This document shows positions 22,217 to 23,058 of a DNA stretch of 23,058 bases, one piece after another. The DNA is taken from assembly GCA_035315885.1 (NCBI GenBank), contig DATFXM010000050.1, positions 1 to 23,058 on the forward strand, written 5' to 3'. Below the pieces are notes generated by a model that had not been told where the DNA came from, searched no databases, and worked only from the letters and a program-made list of their open reading frames with translations. Made by a program: the position numbers and the translations under genes. Every line of letters starts with the position of its first letter. Position 1 is the stretch's first letter. The DNA is from DATFXM01 sp035315885. Its GTDB lineage: Bacteria; Acidobacteriota; Blastocatellia; UBA7656.

Positions 22217-22961
22217 TTTGCGTTGGAGATGACTGCTGCGGCAGGTGTACCGCAAGCGCAGCCAAAATCGCGGCCGAGACGGCGGCAATGGAACCGGCAA
22301 ACCCCGCCGCGCGGACTATGGAAGGGCGCGGAACCGGTTCGGCTGTTGGTTCTGCGACGACGTGCGTTTTCTCTGTCACCGGAGAGTTGGACAGCGAGTT
22401 ATTGGTTCGCACTTCATCCAGTTCGGCATCGATCTTAAGGAGGAGCTCGCGCGATGACTGCTGGCTCTCCAGCTCTTTCTGCCGGGCTTCGAGCTGATGC
22501 TGGCGCTCGATGTGCGGCTTGAGAGTCTCGTCCATTATCGTCTGATGACGAGCGACGATTTCTTGCGCTACGGCATCGGCGTTTCGTGCGGCGTTCTCGG
22601 CAGTGTCAGCGTTCGCGGTTATCTGTAGGAGAACCGGTGCGCGGTTTCGCCTCGGGCCTGCGAGAATCGCCTCAACATGCACCGAGCGTCGCAGTTGATG
22701 GGCGTTGAGACCCACACGATTCGCTGCGCCCTTCAGGAAGCTCTGAGTATTGGCTACGCGTTCAGTGACAAAGTAGTCCTCGATTGGTTCTTTCCACACG
22801 CGTCCGATTTTCAGGAGGGCTGTAGCCTTATGTTGAGGTGGTTGCCGGTAGCTGATCAGCGCGGCGATCAGTGCGGCGAGAATGGCCGCGGCGATTATGA
22901 CCCACTTAGCGCGCCAGACCATTCTGGCGTAGCGATCGAAGCTCAGTTGTTCTTGAGTCAT
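22200..22961 (-). CDS. Wzz-like polysaccharide co-polymerase / chain-length determinant
   Basis: This 253-residue protein has two membrane segments flanking a periplasmic region. TM1 is at about 17-37 (AKWVIIAAAILAALIAALISY) and TM2 near 218-240, preceded by the Pro-rich stretch VVAEPTAEPVPRPS as in Wzz proteins. The loop begins with the Wzz-type YRQPPQHKATALLKIGR and includes a helical, Gln/Glu/Arg-rich coiled-coil-like part (about 145-180). The loop is short compared with classical Wzz proteins (about 325 residues), and no Walker motif or tyrosine-kinase domain is fused. It would regulate chain length together with the Wzy-like protein. It is the first gene of the operon within the window. 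A perfect 8-base dyad lies immediately before its ATG and there is no strong ribosome binding site. Confidence 0.85.
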   Translation of the reverse strand: MTQEQLSFDRYARMVWRAKWVIIAAAILAALIAALISYRQPPQHKATALLKIGRVWKEPIEDYFVTERVANTQSFLKGAANRVGLNAHQLRRSVHVEAILAGPRRNRAPVLLQITANADTAENAARNADAVAQEIVARHQTIMDETLKPHIERQHQLEARQKELESQQSSRELLLKIDAELDEVRTNNSLSNSPVTEKTHVVAEPTAEPVPRPSIVRAAGFAGSIAAVSAAILAALAVHLPQQSSPTQNDSDN

Positions 22962-22964
22962 CTT

Positions 22965-22991
22965 CTGTAGACCGAGCCAGCAAGTCTACAG
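22965..22991. promoter_or_regulatory. perfect 8-base dyad in front of the wzz-like gene
   Basis: CTGTAGAC (22965-22972) and GTCTACAG (22984-22991) are perfect inverted repeats around an 11-base spacer. The dyad ends three bases before the ATG at 22961 and covers the place where the ribosome binding site should be. As DNA it could bind a dimeric regulator (half-site centres are 19 bases apart); as RNA it would form a hairpin that hides the start region. No convincing promoter boxes are seen around it. Confidence 0.45.
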
Positions 22992-23022
22992 TCGCAACTT
23001 TGATAAGCACAAGGAGAGAACG

Positions 23023-23058
<36 letters not shown>

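Noticed and set aside
21461..22438. 325-codon open frame on the plus strand
   Set aside because: It is antisense to wecB and the Wzz-like gene, which both have clear family motifs; composition and lack of domain pattern suggest a shadow frame.

Overview
The window looks like a chromosomal segment of a moderately GC-rich, Gram-negative-type bacterium, most likely an Acidobacteriota member (possibly Blastocatellia-like). The clues are an 811-residue duplicated MacB/FtsX permease with no ATPase beside it (the 'ADOP' type typical of Acidobacteria), a spermidine-synthase-like protein carrying two membrane domains, GC-rich palindromic intergenic repeats and a heptanucleotide tandem repeat. The taxonomic call is an inference from gene style and was not tested by a search.

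Layout. (1) 1-2676, plus strand: a leader region, then the ADOP-type permease behind a strong ribosome binding site. Everything else is on the minus strand. (2) 2691-6268: a two-component module transcribed as kinase > receiver-only regulator > FixJ/LuxR-type regulator. The kinase has PAS-PAS-GAF-PAS-HisKA-HATPase order. Its stop codon overlaps the start of the receiver gene. (3) 6272-6579: a 308-base gap with a palindromic GC-rich repeat element and a TATAAT box facing the kinase. (4) 6580-9353: a SnoaL/DUF4440-like small protein whose stop overlaps (ATGA) the start of a 792-residue membrane-embedded spermidine-synthase-like protein. (5) 9483-22961: ten tightly packed minus-strand genes forming an exopolysaccharide / O-antigen-type assembly operon. 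In transcription order they are Wzz-like chain-length protein, wecB, Wzy/ligase-like polymerase, heparinase II/III-family protein, glutamine-hydrolysing asparagine synthase-like amidotransferase, Wzx-like flippase, SAM methyltransferase, a GT4 glycosyltransferase with an extra membrane-containing N-terminal region, a CPBP intramembrane protease and a second glycosyltransferase. Several junctions overlap (17, 41, 4 and 17 bases). A short palindromic repeat follows the last stop codon. (6) 22962-23058: a perfect 8-base dyad just in front of the wzz start, then a GCAGTAG heptamer array running off the window edge.

How the genes may work together (inference). WecB would supply UDP-ManNAc. The two glycosyltransferases add sugars, and the methyltransferase and the AsnB-like enzyme modify precursors or the repeat unit. 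The flippase moves the lipid-linked unit across the inner membrane, the Wzy-like protein polymerises or ligates it, and the Wzz-like protein sets chain length. The heparinase-family protein may trim or modify the polymer. The CPBP protease is the least expected member. No initiating phosphoglycosyltransferase, outer-membrane Wza-type exporter, tyrosine kinase or exosortase is visible, so the locus is probably incomplete here and may continue past the right edge.
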